Shown: in pieces, positions 40,501 to 53,919 of the stretch
Numbering within the stretch: the stretch's first letter is position 1
Layout of the letters: the number at the start of each line of letters is the position of its first letter
The notes under the pieces: model-generated
The model's input: the letters and a program-made list of their open reading frames with translations, nothing else
Databases searched by the model: none
What the model was told of the DNA's origin: nothing
Source of the DNA: Odiellus spinosus
Taxonomy: Eukaryota; Arthropoda; Arachnida; Opiliones; Phalangiidae
Assembly: GCA_963920705.1 (NCBI GenBank)
Contig: OY987232.1
Location: 2,604,001-2,668,000 of the forward strand
Direction: 5' to 3'
DNA length: 64,000 nt
Translations under genes and position numbers: made by a program

Positions 40501-41983
40501 ATATACTTTTAAAATTTGTGAATCTATCCTTAAGAAAATTTTGAATATATACTTGGGAAATTTGTGAATCTATACTTGGGAAATTTATGAATCTATACTA
40601 GGAAAATTTGTGAATCTATACTTGGGAAATTTGTGGATCTATACTTGGGAAATTTGTGGATCTATACTTGGGAAATTTGTGGATCTATACTTGGGAAATT
40701 TGAGGATCTATACTTGGGAAATTTGTGGATCTCTACTTGGAAACTTTGTGAATCTATACTTTTAAAATTTGTGAATCTATCCTTATGAAATTTGTGAATC
40801 TATACTTGGGAAATTTGTGAGTCTATACTTGGGGAATTTGTTAATCTATACTTGGGAAATTTGTTAATCTATACTTGGGAAATTTGTGAATCTATATTTG
40901 GAAAATTTGTGAATCTATACTTGGGAAATTCGTGGATCTATAATTGGGAAATTTGTGGATCTATACTCAGGGAATTTGTGAATCTATACTTGAAGAATTT
41001 GTGCATCTATACTTGGGAAATTTGTGGATCTATACTTGGGAAATTTGTGAATCTATACTTGGAGAATTTGTGAATCTATCCTTATGAAATTTTTGAGTCT
41101 ATACTTGGGAAATTTGTGAATCTATATTTGGAAAATTTGTGAATCTATATTTGGAAAATTTGTGAATCTATACTTGGGAAATTTGTGAATCTATACTTGG
41201 GAAATTTGTGGATCTATACTTGGGAAATTTGTGGATCTATACTTGGGAAATTTGTGGATCTATACTTGGGAAATTTGTGAATTTATACTTGGGAAATTTG
41301 TGCACCTATATTTGGAAAATTTGTGAATCTATACTTGGAAAATTTGTGAATCTATCCTTATGAAATTTGTGAATCTATACTTGGGAAATTTTTGAGTCTA
41401 TACTTGGAAAATTTGTGAATCTATATTTGGAAAATTTGTGAATCTATACTTGGGAAATTTGTGAATCTATACTTGGGAAATTTGTGGATCTATACTTGGG
41501 AAATTTGTGGATCTATACTTGGGAAATTTGTGGATCTATACTTAGGGAATTTGTGAATCTATACTTGGAGAATTTGTGAATCTATACTTGGGAAATTTGT
41601 GAATCTATACTTGGGAAATTTGTGAATTTATACTTGGGAAATTTGTGCATCTATACTTGGGAAATTTGTGGATCTATACTTGGGAAATTTGTGGATCTAT
41701 ACTTGGGAAATTTGTGGATCTATACTTGGGAAATTTGTGGATCTATACTTGGGAAATTTGTGGATCTATACTTAGGGAATTTGTGAATCTATACTTTGGG
41801 GAATTTGTGAATCTAAACTTGGGAAATTTGTAAATCTATACTTGGTAAATTTTTGAATTTATATTTGAGAAATTTGTGCATCTATACTTGGGAAATTTGT
41901 GCATCTATACTTGGGAAATTTGTGGATCTATGTTTGGGAAATTTGTGGATTTATACTTAGGGAATTTGTGAATCTATACTTGG
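37533..41983 (+). repeat. 4.5-kb higher-order repeat, copy 2 lacking 92 bp
   Basis: This copy starts within a dozen bases of the end of copy 1, so the two are truly tandem. It lacks four consecutive monomers (92 bp) from the GTGCATCT, GTGGATCT, GTGGATTT run that copy 1 has at about 33567-33720, and is otherwise co-linear to 41983. Beyond that, copy 1's continuation has TTGGGA and this copy TTGGAA. All checked rare variants are shared (ATCCTACTTGG 39740, ATAATTGGG 40940, GTGCACCT near 41302). Confidence 0.88.
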
Positions 41984-42968
41984 AAAATTTGTGAATCTAT
42001 ACTTGGAAAATTTGCGAATCTATACTTGGAAAATTTGTGAATATATACTAGGAAAATTTGTGAATCTATACTTGGTAAATTTTGAATCTATACTTGGGAA
42101 ATTTGTGAATCTATACTTGGGAAATTTATGAATCTATACTAGGAAAATTTGTGAATCTATACTTGGGAAATTTGTGGATCTATACTTGGGAAATTTGTAG
42201 ATGTATACTTGGGAAATTTGTGGATCTATACTTGGGAAATTTGTGGATCTATACTTGGGAAATTTGTGGATCTCTACTTGGAAAATTTGTGAATCTATAC
42301 TTTTAAAATTTGTGAATCTATCCTTATGAAATTTGTGAATCTATACTTGGGAAATTTGTGAGTCTATACTTGGGAAATTTGTTAATCTATACTTGGGAAA
42401 TTTGTGAATCTATATTTGGAAAATTTGTGAATCTATACTTGGGAAATTTGTGGATCTATACTTGGGAAATTTGTGGATCTATACTTGGGAAATTTGTGGA
42501 TCTATACTTAGGGAATTTGTGAATCTACACTTGGGAAATTTGTGAATTTATACTTGGGAAATTTGTGCATCTATACTTGGGAAATTTGTGAATCTATACT
42601 TGGAAAATTTGTGAATCTATCCTTATGAAATTTGTGAATCTATACTTGGGAAATTTGTGAATCTATATTTGGAAAATTTGTGAATCTATATTTGGAAAAT
42701 TTGTGCATCTATACTTGGGAAATTTGTGGATCTATACTTGGGAAATTTGTGGATCTATACTTGGGAAATTTGTGGATTTATACTTAGGGAATTTGTGAAT
42801 CTATACTTGGAAAATTTGTGAATCTATACTTGGAAAATTTGTGAATATATACTAGGAAAATTTGTGAATCTATACTAGGAAAATTTTGAATCTATACTTG
42901 GAAAATTTGTGGATCTATACTTGGGAAATTTATGAATCTATACTAGGAAAATTTGTGAATCTATACTT
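41984..42968 (+). repeat. Return of the GTAGATG-marked HOR family
   Basis: Immediately right of the 4.5-kb copies the variant set changes back to the type seen at 18.4-24 kb: GTAGATGTATAC at 42197 and the TTTGCG monomer near 42014. 804 bp separate GTAGATG at 42197 and 43001, the same spacing as between 22877 and 23681. This junction marks the start of the second large super-block. Confidence 0.75.
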
Positions 42969-44761
42969 GGGAAATTTGTGGATCTATACTTGGGATATTT
43001 GTAGATGTATACTTGGGAAATTTGTGGATCTATACTTGGGAAATTTTGTGGATCTATACTTGGGAAATTTGTGGATCTATACTTGGGAAATTTGTGGATC
43101 TCTACTTGGAAAATTTGTGAACCTATACTTTTAAAATTTGTGAATTTATCCTTATGAAATTTGTGAGTCTATACTTGGGAAATTTGTTAATCTATACTTG
43201 GGAAATTTGTGAATCTATATTTGGAAAATTTGTGAATCTATACTCGGGAAATTTGTGGATCTATACTTGGGAAATTTGTGGATCTATACTTGGGAAATTT
43301 GTGGATCTATACTTAGGGAATTTGTGAATCTATACTTGGAGAATTTGTGAATCTATACTTGGGAAATTTGTGAATCTATACTTGGGAAATTTGTGAATTT
43401 ATACTTGGGAAATTTGTGCATCTATACTTGGGAAATTTGTGGATCTATACTTGGGAAATTTGTGGATCTATACTTGGGAAATTTGTGGATCTATACTTGG
43501 GAAATTTGTGGATCTATACTTGGGAAATTTGTGGATCTATACTAAGGGAATTTGTGAATCTATACTTGGGGAATTTGTGAATCTATACTTGGGAAATTTG
43601 TGAATCTATACTTGGGAAATTTTTGAATTTATATTTGGGAAATTTGTGCATCTATACTTGGGAAATTTGTGGATCTATACTTGGGAAATTTGTGGATTTA
43701 TACTTAGGGAATTTGTGAATCTATACTTGGAAAATTTGTGAATCTATACTTGGAAAATTTGTGAATATATACTAGGAAAATTTGTGAATCTATACTAGGA
43801 AAATTTTGAATCTATACTTGGAAAATTTGTGAATCTATACTTGGGAAATTTATGAATCTATACTAGGAAAATTTGTGAATCTATACTTGGGAAATTTGTG
43901 GATCTATACTTGGGAAATTTGTGGATCTATACTTGGGAAATTTGTAGATGTATACTTGGAAAATTTGTGAATCTATACTTGGGAAATTTGTAGATGTATA
44001 CTTGGGAAATTTGTGGATCTATACTTGGGAAATTTGTGGATCTCTACTTGGAAAATTTGTGAATCTATACTTTTAAAATTTGTGAATCTATCCTTATGAA
44101 ATTTGTGAATCTATACTTGGGAAATTTGTGAGTCTATACTTGGGAAATTTGTTAATCTATACTTGGGAAATTTGTGAATCTATACTTGGAAAATTTGTGA
44201 ATCTATACATGGGAAATTTGTGGATCTATACTTGGGAAATTTGTGGATCTATACTTGGGAAATTTGTGGATCTATACTTAGGGAATTTGTGAATCTATAC
44301 TTGGGAAATTTGTGAATTTATACTTGGGAAATTTGTGCATCTATACTTGGGAAATTTGTGGATCTATACTTGGGAAATTTGTGAATCTATACTTGGAAAA
44401 TTTGTGAATCTATACTTATGAAATTTGTGAATCTATACTTGGGAAATTTGTGAGTCTATACTTGGGAAATTTGTGAATCTAAATTTGGAAAATTTGTGAA
44501 TCTATATTTGGGAAATTTGTGCATCTATACTTGGGAAATTTGTGGATCTATACTTGGGAAATTTGTGGATCTATACTTGGGAAATTTGTGGATTTATACT
44601 TAGGGAATTTGTGAATCTATACTTGGAAAATTTGTGAATCTATACTTGGAAAATTTGTGAATATATACTAGGAAAATTTGTGAATCTATACTAGGAAAAT
44701 TTTGAATCTATACTTGGAAAATTTGTGAATCTATACTTGGGAAATTTATGAATCTATACTA
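42969..44761 (+). repeat. 1,793-bp higher-order repeat, copy 1
   Basis: Private markers GGGATATTTG (near 42993), GTGAACCTATAC (near 43119), TACTCGGG (43241) and CATGGG (near 44208) recur 1,793 bp downstream. The period is 78 monomers less one base, consistent with two 22-bp monomers and one 24-bp monomer. The left edge is set by TTGGGA against AGGGAA in the two copies. Confidence 0.85.
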
Positions 44762-46343
44762 GGGAAATTTGTGGATCTATACTTGGGATATTTGTAGATG
44801 TATACTTGGGAAATTTGTGGATCTATACTTGGGAAATTTTGTGGATCTATACTTGGGAAATTTGTGGATCTATACTTGGGAAATTTGTGGATCTCTACTT
44901 GGAAAATTTGTGAACCTATACTTTTAAAATTTGTGAATTTATCCTTATGAAATTTGTGAGTCTATACTTGGGAAATTTGTTAATCTATACTTGGGAAATT
45001 TGTGAATCTATATTTGGAAAATTTGTGAATCTATACTCGGGAAATTTGTGGATCTATACTTGGGAAATTTGTGGATCTATACTTGGGAAATTTGTGGATC
45101 TATACTTAGGGAATTTGTGAATCTATACTTGGAGAATTTGTGAATCTATACTTGGGAAATTTGTGAATCTATACTTGGGAAATTTGTGAATTTATACTTG
45201 GGAAATTTGTGCATCTATACTTGGGAAATTTGTGGATCTATACTTGGGAAATTTGTGGATCTATACTTGGGAAATTTGTGGATCTATACTTGGGAAATTT
45301 GTGGATCTATACTTGGGAAATTTGTGGATCTATACTAAGGGAATTTGTGAATCTATACTTGGGGAATTTGTGAATCTATACTTGGGAAATTTGTGAATCT
45401 ATACTTGGGAAATTTTTGAATTTATATTTGGGAAATTTGTGCATCTATACTTGGGAAATTTGTGGATCTATACTTGGGAAATTTGTGGATTTATACTTAG
45501 GGAATTTGTGAATCTATACTTGGAAAATTTGTGAATCTATACTTGGAAAATTTGTGAATATATACTAGGAAAATTTGTGAATCTATACTAGGAAAATTTT
45601 GAATCTATACTTGGAAAATTTGTGAATCTATACTTGGGAAATTTATGAATCTATACTAGGAAAATTTGTGAATCTATACTTGGGAAATTTGTGGATCTAT
45701 ACTTGGGAAATTTGTGGATCTATACTTGGGAAATTTGTAGATGTATACTTGGAAAATTTGTGAATCTATACTTGGGAAATTTGTAGATGTATACTTGGGA
45801 AATTTGTGGATCTATACTTGGGAAATTTGTGGATCTCTACTTGGAAAATTTGTGAATCTATACTTTTAAAATTTGTGAATCTATCCTTATGAAATTTGTG
45901 AATCTATACTTGGGAAATTTGTGAGTCTATACTTGGGAAATTTGTTAATCTATACTTGGGAAATTTGTGAATCTATACTTGGAAAATTTGTGAATCTATA
46001 CATGGGAAATTTGTGGATCTATACTTGGGAAATTTGTGGATCTATACTTGGGAAATTTGTGGATCTATACTTAGGGAATTTGTGAATCTATACTTGGGAA
46101 ATTTGTGAATTTATACTTGGGAAATTTGTGCATCTATACTTGGGAAATTTGTGGATCTATACTTGGGAAATTTGTGAATCTATACTTGGAAAATTTGTGA
46201 ATCTATACTTATGAAATTTGTGAATCTATACTTGGGAAATTTGTGAGTCTATACTTGGGAAATTTGTGAATCTAAATTTGGAAAATTTGTGAATCTATAT
46301 TTGGGAAATTTGTGCATCTATACTTGGGAAATTTGTGGATTTA
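44762..46343 (+). repeat. 1,793-bp higher-order repeat, copy 2
   Basis: This is the tandem copy of 42969-44550, ending where a GTGGATTT monomer replaces GTGGATCT. It carries the CTATACTTATGA monomer (near 46201), a partly reverted form of the usual CTATCCTTATGA, shared with copy 1 near 44404 and with the next segment. Confidence 0.85.
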
Positions 46344-47660
46344 TACTTAGGGAATTTGTGAATCTATACTTGGAAAATTTGTGAATCTATACTTGGAAAA
46401 TTTGTGGATCTATACTTGGGAAATTTGTGGATCTATACTTGGAAAATTTGTGAATCTATACATGGGAAATTTGTGGATCTATACTTGGGAAATTTGTGGA
46501 TCTATACTTGGGAAATTTGTGGATCTATACTTAGGGAATTTGTGAATCTATACTTGGGAAATTTGTGAATTTATACTTGGGAAATTTGTGCATCTATACT
46601 TGGGAAATTTGTGGATCTATACTTGGGAAATTTGTGAATCTATACTTGGAAAATTTGTGAATCTATACTTATGAAATTTGTGAATCTATACTTGGGAAAT
46701 TTGTGAGTCTATACTTGGGAAATTTGTGAATCTAAATTTGGAAAATTTGTGAATCTATATTTGGGAAATTTGTGCATCTATACTTGGGAAATTTGTGGAT
46801 CTATACTTGGGAAATTTGTGGATCTATACTTGGGAAATTTGTGGATTTATACTTAGGGAATTTGTGAATCTATACTTGGAAAATTTGTGAATCTATACTT
46901 GGAAAATTTGTGAATATATACTAGGAAAATTTGTGAATCTATACTAGGAAAATTTTGAATCTATACTTGGAAAATTTGTGAATCTATACTTGGGAAATTT
47001 ATGAATCTATACTAGGAAAATTTGTGAATCTATACTTGGGAAATTTGTGGATCTATACTTGGGAAATTTGTGGATCTATACTTGGGAAATTTGTAGATGT
47101 ATACTTGGAAAATTTGTGAATCTATACTTGGGAAATTTGTAGATGTATACTTGGGAAATTTGTGGATCTATACTTGGGAAATTTGTGGATCTCTACTTGG
47201 AAAATTTGTGAATCTATACTTTTAAAATTTGTGAATCTATCCTTATGAAATTTGTGAATCTATACTTGGGAAATTTGTGAGTCTATACTTGGGAAATTTG
47301 TTAATCTATACTTGGGAAATTTGTGAATCTATACTTGGAAAATTTGTGAATCTATACATGGGAAATTTGTGGATCTATACTTGGGAAATTTGTGGATCTA
47401 TACTTGGGAAATTTGTGGATCTATACTTAGGGAATTTGTGAATCTATACTTGGGAAATTTGTGAATTTATACTTGGGAAATTTGTGCATCTATACTTGGG
47501 AAATTTGTGGATCTATACTTGGGAAATTTGTGAATCTATACTTGGAAAATTTGTGAATCTATACTTATGAAATTTGTGAATCTATACTTGGGAAATTTGT
47601 GAGTCTATACTTGGGAAATTTGTGAATCTAAATTTGGAAAATTTGTGAATCTATATTTGG
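46344..47660 (+). repeat. Further partial copies of the 1,793-bp HOR
   Basis: The CATGGG monomer occurs again at about 46460 and 47356, that is 460 bp (20 monomers) and then 896 bp (39 monomers less one) after the previous one at 46000. The paired GTAGATG monomers separated by one or two monomers (43947/43991, 45739/45790) recur near 47093/47142. So this stretch holds a short extra piece and then another copy of the same unit. Confidence 0.75.
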
Positions 47661-49246
47661 GAAATTTGTGCATCTATACTTGGGAAATTTGTGGATCTAT
47701 ACTTGGGAAATTTGTGGATCTATACTTGGGAAATTTGTGGATTTATACTTAGGGAATTTGTGAATCTATACTTGGAAAATTTGTGAATCTATACTTGGAA
47801 AATTTGTGAATATATACTAGGAAAATTTGTGAATCTATACTAGGAAAATTTTGAATCTATACTTGGAAAATTTGTGAATCTATACTTGGGAAATTTATGA
47901 ATCTATACTAGGAAAATTTGTGAATCTATACTTGGGAAATTTGTGGATCTATACTTGGGAAATTTGTAGATGTATACTTGGGAAATTTGTGGATCTATAC
48001 TTGGGAAATTTTGTGGATCTATACTTGGGAAATTTGTGGATCTCTACTTGGAAAATTTGTGAATCCATACTTTTAAAATTTGTGAATTTATCCTTATGAA
48101 ATTTGTGAGTCTATACTTGGGAAATTTGTTAATCTATACTTGGGAAATTTGTGAATCTATATTTGGAAAATTTGTGAATCTATACTCGGGAAATTTGTGG
48201 ATCTATACTTGGGAAATTTGTGGATCTATACTTGGGAAATTTGTGGATCTATACTTGGGAAATTTGTGGATCTATACTTGGGAAATTTGTGGATCTATAC
48301 TTAGGGAATTTGTGAATCTATACTTGGAGAATTTGTGAATCTATACTTGGGAAATTTGTGAATCTATACTTGGGAAATTTGTGCATCTATACTTGGGAAA
48401 TTTGTGCATCTATACTTGGGAAATTTGTGGATCTATACTTGGGAAATTTGTGGATCTATACTTGGGAAATTTGTGGATCTATACTTGGGAAATTTGTGGA
48501 TCTATACTTGGGAAATTTGTGGATTTATACTTAGGGAATTTGTGAATCTATACTTGGAAAATTTGTGAATCTATACTTGGAAAATTTGCGAATCTATACT
48601 TGGAAAATTTGTGAATCTATACTTGGAAAATTTGTGAATATATACTAGGAAAATTTGTGAATCTATACTTGGAAAATTTGCGAATCTATACTTGGAAAAT
48701 TTGTGAATCTATACTTGGAAAATTTGTGAATATATACTAGGAAAATTTGTGAATCTATACTTGGTAAGTTTTGAATCTATACTTTTAAAATTTGTGAATC
48801 TATACTAGGAAAATTTGTGAATCTATACTTGGGAAATTTGTGGATCTATACTTGGGAAATTTGTGGATCTATACTTGGGAAATTTGTGGATCTATACTTA
48901 GGGAATTTGTGAATCTATACTTAGGGAATTTGTGAATCTACATTTGGGAAATTTGTGAATTTATACTAAGGAAATTTGTGCATCTATACTTGGGAAATTT
49001 GTGGATCTATACTTGGGAAATTTGTGGATCTATACTTGGGAAATTTGTGGATCTATACTTGGGAAATTTGTGGATCTATACTTGGGAAATTTGTGGATTT
49101 ATACTTAGGGAATTTGTGAATCTATACTTGGAAAATTTGTGAATCTATACTTGGAAAATTTTGAATCTATACTTGGAAAATTTGTGAATCTATACTTGGG
49201 AAATTTATGAATCTATACTAGGAAAATTTGTGAATCTATACTTGGG
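47661..49246 (+). repeat. Super-block copy matching 23376-24985
   Basis: The order of variants from 47661 follows that from 23376 at an offset of 24,285 bp: GTAGATG, the 24-bp AAATTTTGTGG monomer, TACTCGGG near 48184, TTTGCG at 48586. After one monomer is lost the offset is 24,262 bp (GGTAAGTTTTG at 48763 against 24501). A few single-base differences (CCATAC near 48065, TAAGGA near 48965) separate the copies. The match ends near 49246, where GTGCATCT replaces GTGGATCT. Confidence 0.8.
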
Positions 49247-50400
49247 AAATTTGTGCATCTATACTTGGGAAATTTGTGCATCTATACTTGGGAAATTTGT
49301 GCATCTATACTTGGGAAATTTGTGGATCTATACTTGGGAAATTTGTGGATCTATACTTGGGAAATTTGTGGATCTATACTTGGGAAATTTGTGGATCTAT
49401 ACTTGGGAAATTTGTGGATTTATACTTAGGGAATTTGTGAATCTATACTTGGAAAATTTGTGAATCTATACTTGGAAAATTTGCGAATCTATACTTGGAA
49501 AATTTGTGAATCTATACTTGGAAAATTTGTGAATATATACTAGGAAAATTTGTGAATCTATACTTGGAAAATTTGCGAATCTATACTTGGAAAATTTGTG
49601 AATCTATACTTGGAAAATTTGTGAATATATACTAGGAAAATTTGTGAATCTATACTTGGTAAGTTTTGAATCTATACTTTTAAAATTTGTGAATCTATAC
49701 TAGGAAAATTTGTGAATCTATACTTGGGAAATTTGTGGATCTATACTTGGGAAATTTGTGGATCTATACTTGGGAAATTTGTGGATCTATACTTAGGGAA
49801 TTTGTGAATCTATACTTAGGGAATTTGTGAATCTACATTTGGGAAATTTGTGAATTTATACTTGGGAAATTTGTGCATCTATACTTGGGAAATTTGTGGA
49901 TCTATACTTGGGAAATTTGTGGATCTATACTTGGGAAATTTGTGAATCTATACTTGGGAAATTTGTGAATCTATACTTGGGAAATTTGTGCATCTATACT
50001 TGGGAAATTTGTGCATCTATACTTGGGAAATTTGTGGATCTATACTTGGGAAATTTGTGGATCTATACTTGGGAAATTTGTGGATCTATACTTGGGAAAT
50101 TTGTGGATCTATACTTGGGAAATTTGTGGATTTATACTTAGGGAATTTGTGAATCTATACTTGGAAAATTTGTGAATCTATACTTGGAAAATTTGCGAAT
50201 CTATACTTGGAAAATTTGTGAATCTATACTTGGAAAATTTGTGAATATATACTAGGAAAATTTGTGAATCTATACTTGGAAAATTTGCGAATCTATACTT
50301 GGAAAATTTGTGAATCTATACTTGGAAAATTTGTGAATATATACTAGGAAAATTTGTGAATCTATACTTGGTAAGTTTTGAATCTATACTTTTAAAATTT
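48587..50400 (+). repeat. Triplicated TTTGCG/GGTAAG module
   Basis: The series TTTGCG, ATATAC-TAGGAA, TTTGCG, ATATAC-TAGGAA, GGTAAGTTTTG, TTTTAA appears three times, with GGTAAG at 48763, 49658 and 50370. Spacings are 895 bp (39 monomers less two) and 712 bp (31 monomers less one). The corresponding interval near 24.3-26.4 kb has only two copies, 1,839 bp apart. A run of GTGCATCT monomers at 49253-49320 is unusual, since this variant normally occurs singly or in pairs. Confidence 0.8.
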
Positions 50401-52280
50401 GTGAATCTATACTAGGAAAATTTGTGAATCTATACTTGGGAAATTTGTGGATCTATACTTGGGAAATTTGTGGATCTATACTTGGGAAATTTGTGGATCT
50501 ATACTTAGGGAATTTGTGAATCTATACTTAGGGAATTTGTGAATCTATATTTGGGAAATTTGTGAATTTATACTTGGGAAATTTGTGCATCTATACTTGG
50601 GAAATTTGTGGATCTATACTTGGGAAATTTGTGGATCTATACTTGGGAAATTTGTGGATCTATACTTGGGAAATTTGTGGATCTATACTTGGGAAATTTG
50701 TGGATTTATACTTAGGGAATTTGTGAATCTATACTTGGAAAATTTGTGAATCTATACTTGGAAAATTTTGAATCTATACTTGGAAAATTTGTGAATCTAT
50801 ACTTGGGAAATTTATGAATCTATACTAGGAAAATTTGTGAATCTATACTTGGGAAATTTGTGGATCTATACTTGGGAAATTTGTGGATCTATACTTGGGA
50901 AATTTGTGGATCTATACTTAGGGAATTTGTGAATCTACACTTGGGAAATTTGTGAATTTATACTTGGGAAATTTGTGAATCTATACTTGGGAAATTTTTG
51001 AATTTATATTTGGGAAATTTGTGCATCTATACTTGGGAAATTTGTGGGTCTATACTTGGGAAATTTGAGGATCTATACTTGGGAAATTTGTGGATTTATA
51101 CTTAGGGAATTTGTGAATCTATACTTGGAAAATTTGTGAATCTATACTTGGAAAATTTGTGAATCTATACTTGGGAAATTTGTGGATCTCTACTTGGAAA
51201 ATTTGTGAATATATACTTTTAAAATTTGTGAATCTATCCTTAAGAAAATTTTGAATATATACTTGGGAAATTTGTGAATCTATACTTTGGAAATTTATGA
51301 ATCTATACTAGGAAAATTTGTGAATCTATACTTGGGAAATTTGTGGATCTATACTTGGGAAATTTGTGGATCTATACTTGGGAAATTTGTGGATCTATAC
51401 TTGGGAAATTTTGTGGATCTATACTTGGGAAATTTGAGGATCTATACTTGGGAAATTTGTGGATCTCTTCTTGGAAACTTTGTGAATCTATACTTTTAAA
51501 ATTTGTGAATCTATCCTTATGAAATTTGTGAATCTATACTTGGGAAATTTGTGAGTCTATACTTGGGGAATTTGTTAATCTATACTTGGGAAATTTGTTA
51601 ATCTATACTTGGGAAATTTGTGAATCTATATTTGGAAAATTTGTGAATCTATACTTGGGAAATTCGTGGATCTATACTTGGGAAATTTGTGGATCTATAC
51701 TCAGGGAATTTGTGAATCTATACTTGAAGAATTTGTGAATCTATACTTGGGAAATTTGTGAATTTATACTTGGGAAATTTGTGAATTTATACTTGGGAAA
51801 TTTGTGCATCTATACTTGGGAAATTTGTGGATCTATACTTGGGAAATTTGTGGATCTATACTTGGGAAATTTGTGGATCTATACTTGGGAAATTTGTGGA
51901 TCTATACTTAGGGAATTTGTGAATCTATACTTGGAGAATTTGTGAATCTATACTTGGGAAATTTGTGAATCTATACTTGGGAAATTTGTGAATTTATACT
52001 TGGGAAATTTGTGCATCTATACTTGGGAAATTTGTGCATCTATACTTGGGAAATTTGTGAATCTATACTTATGAAATTTGTGAATCTATACTTGGGAAAT
52101 TTTTGAGTCTATACTTGGGAAATTTGTGAATCTATATTTGGAAAATTTGTGAATCTATATTTGGAAAATTTGTGAATCTATACTTGGGAAATTTGTGAAT
52201 CTATACTTGGGAAATTTGTGGATCTATACTTGGGAAATTTTTGGATCTATACTTGGGAAATTTGTGGATCTATACTTAGG
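50150..52280 (+). repeat. Super-block copy matching 26.1-28.2 kb
   Basis: The offset is 24,030 bp: GGTAAG at 50370 against 26340, ATCTCTTCTTGG near 51464 against 27434. It increases by one monomer to about 24,053 bp at the GGGAATATGTG monomer (52284 against 28231). Only one copy of the 1,496-bp unit is present here, whereas two are present at 26811-29881. Confidence 0.8.
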
Positions 52281-53919
52281 GAATATGTGAATCTATACTT
52301 GGGAAATTTGTGAATCTATACTTGGGAAATTTGTGAATTTATACTTGGGAAATTTGTGCATCTATACTTGGGAAATTTGTGGATCTATACTTGGGAAATT
52401 TGTGGATCTATACTTGGGAAATTTGTGGATCTATACTTGGGAAATTTGTGGATCTATACTTGGGAAATTTGTGGATCTATACTTAGGGAATTTGTGAATC
52501 TATACTTTGGGGAATTTGTGAATCTAAACTTGGGAAATTTGTGAATCTATACTTGGGAAATTTTTGAATTTATATTTGGGAAGTTTGTGCATCTATACTT
52601 GGTAAATTTTGAATCTATACTTTTAAAATTTGTGAATCTATACTAGGAAAATTTGTGAATCTATACTTGGGAAATTTGTGGATCTATACTTGGGAAATTT
52701 GTGGATCTATACTTGGGAAATTTGTGGATCTATACTTAGGGAATTTGTGAATCTACATTTGGGAAATTTGTGAATTTATACTTGGGAAATTTGTGCATCT
52801 ATACTTGGGAAATTTGTGGATCTATACTTGGGAAATTTGTGGATTTATACTTGGGAAATTTGTGGATCTATACTTGGGAAATTTGTGGATCTATACTTGG
52901 GAAATTTGTGGATCTATACTTGGGAAATTTGTGGATTTATACTTAGGGAATTTGTGAATCTATACTTGGAAAATTTGTGAATCTATACTTGGAAAATTTG
53001 TGAATCTATACTTGGAAAATTTGTGAATATATACTAGGAAAATTTGTGAATCTATACTTGGTAAATTTTGAATCTATACTTGGAAAATTTGTGAATCTAT
53101 ACTTGGGAAATTTATGAATCTATACTAGGAAAATTTGTGAATCTATACTTGGGAAATTTGTGGATCTATACTTGGGAAATTTGTGGATCTATACTTGGGA
53201 AATTTGTGGATCTATACTTAGGGAATTTGTGAATCTACACTTGGGAAATTTGTGAATTTATACTTGTGAAATTTGTGAATCTATACTTGGGAAATTTTTG
53301 AATTTATATTTGGGAAATTTGTGCATCTATACTTGGGAAATTTGTGGGTCTATACTTGGGAAATTCGAGGATCTATACTTGGGAAATTTGTGGATTTATA
53401 CTTAGGGAATTTGTGAATCTATACTTGGAAAATTTGTGAATCTATACTTGGGAAATTTGTGGATCTCTACTTGGAAAATTTGTGAATATATACTTTTAAA
53501 ATTTGTGAATCTATCCTTAAGAAAATTTTGAATATATACTTGGGAAATTTGTGAATCTATACTTGGGAAATTTATGAATCTATACTAGGAAAATTTGTGA
53601 ATCTATACTTGGGAAATTTGTGGATCTATACTTGGGAAATTTGTGTATCTATACTTGGGAAATTTGTGGATCTATACTTGGGAAATTTTGTGGATCTATA
53701 CTTGGGAAATTTGAGGATCTATACTTGGGAAATTTGTGGATCTCTACTTGGAAACTTTGTGAATCTATACTTTTAAAATTTGTGAATCTATCCTTATGAA
53801 ATTTGTGAGTCTATACTTGGGGAATTTGTTAATCTATACTTGGGAAATTTGTTAATCTATACTTGGGAAATTTGTGAATCTATATTTGGAAAATTTGTGA
53901 ATCTATACTTGGGAAATTT
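52190..53919 (+). repeat. 1,656/1,702-bp higher-order repeat, copy 1
   Basis: The GGGAATATGTG monomer at 52284 recurs 1,702 bp downstream. After a two-monomer (46-bp) loss in the second copy the offset becomes 1,656 bp, exactly 72 monomers, as shown by GGGAAGTTTGTGC at 52581 and 54237 and GTGTATCT at 53643 and 55299. GGGAAGTTTG is a private mutation seen only in these two copies. Confidence 0.85.
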
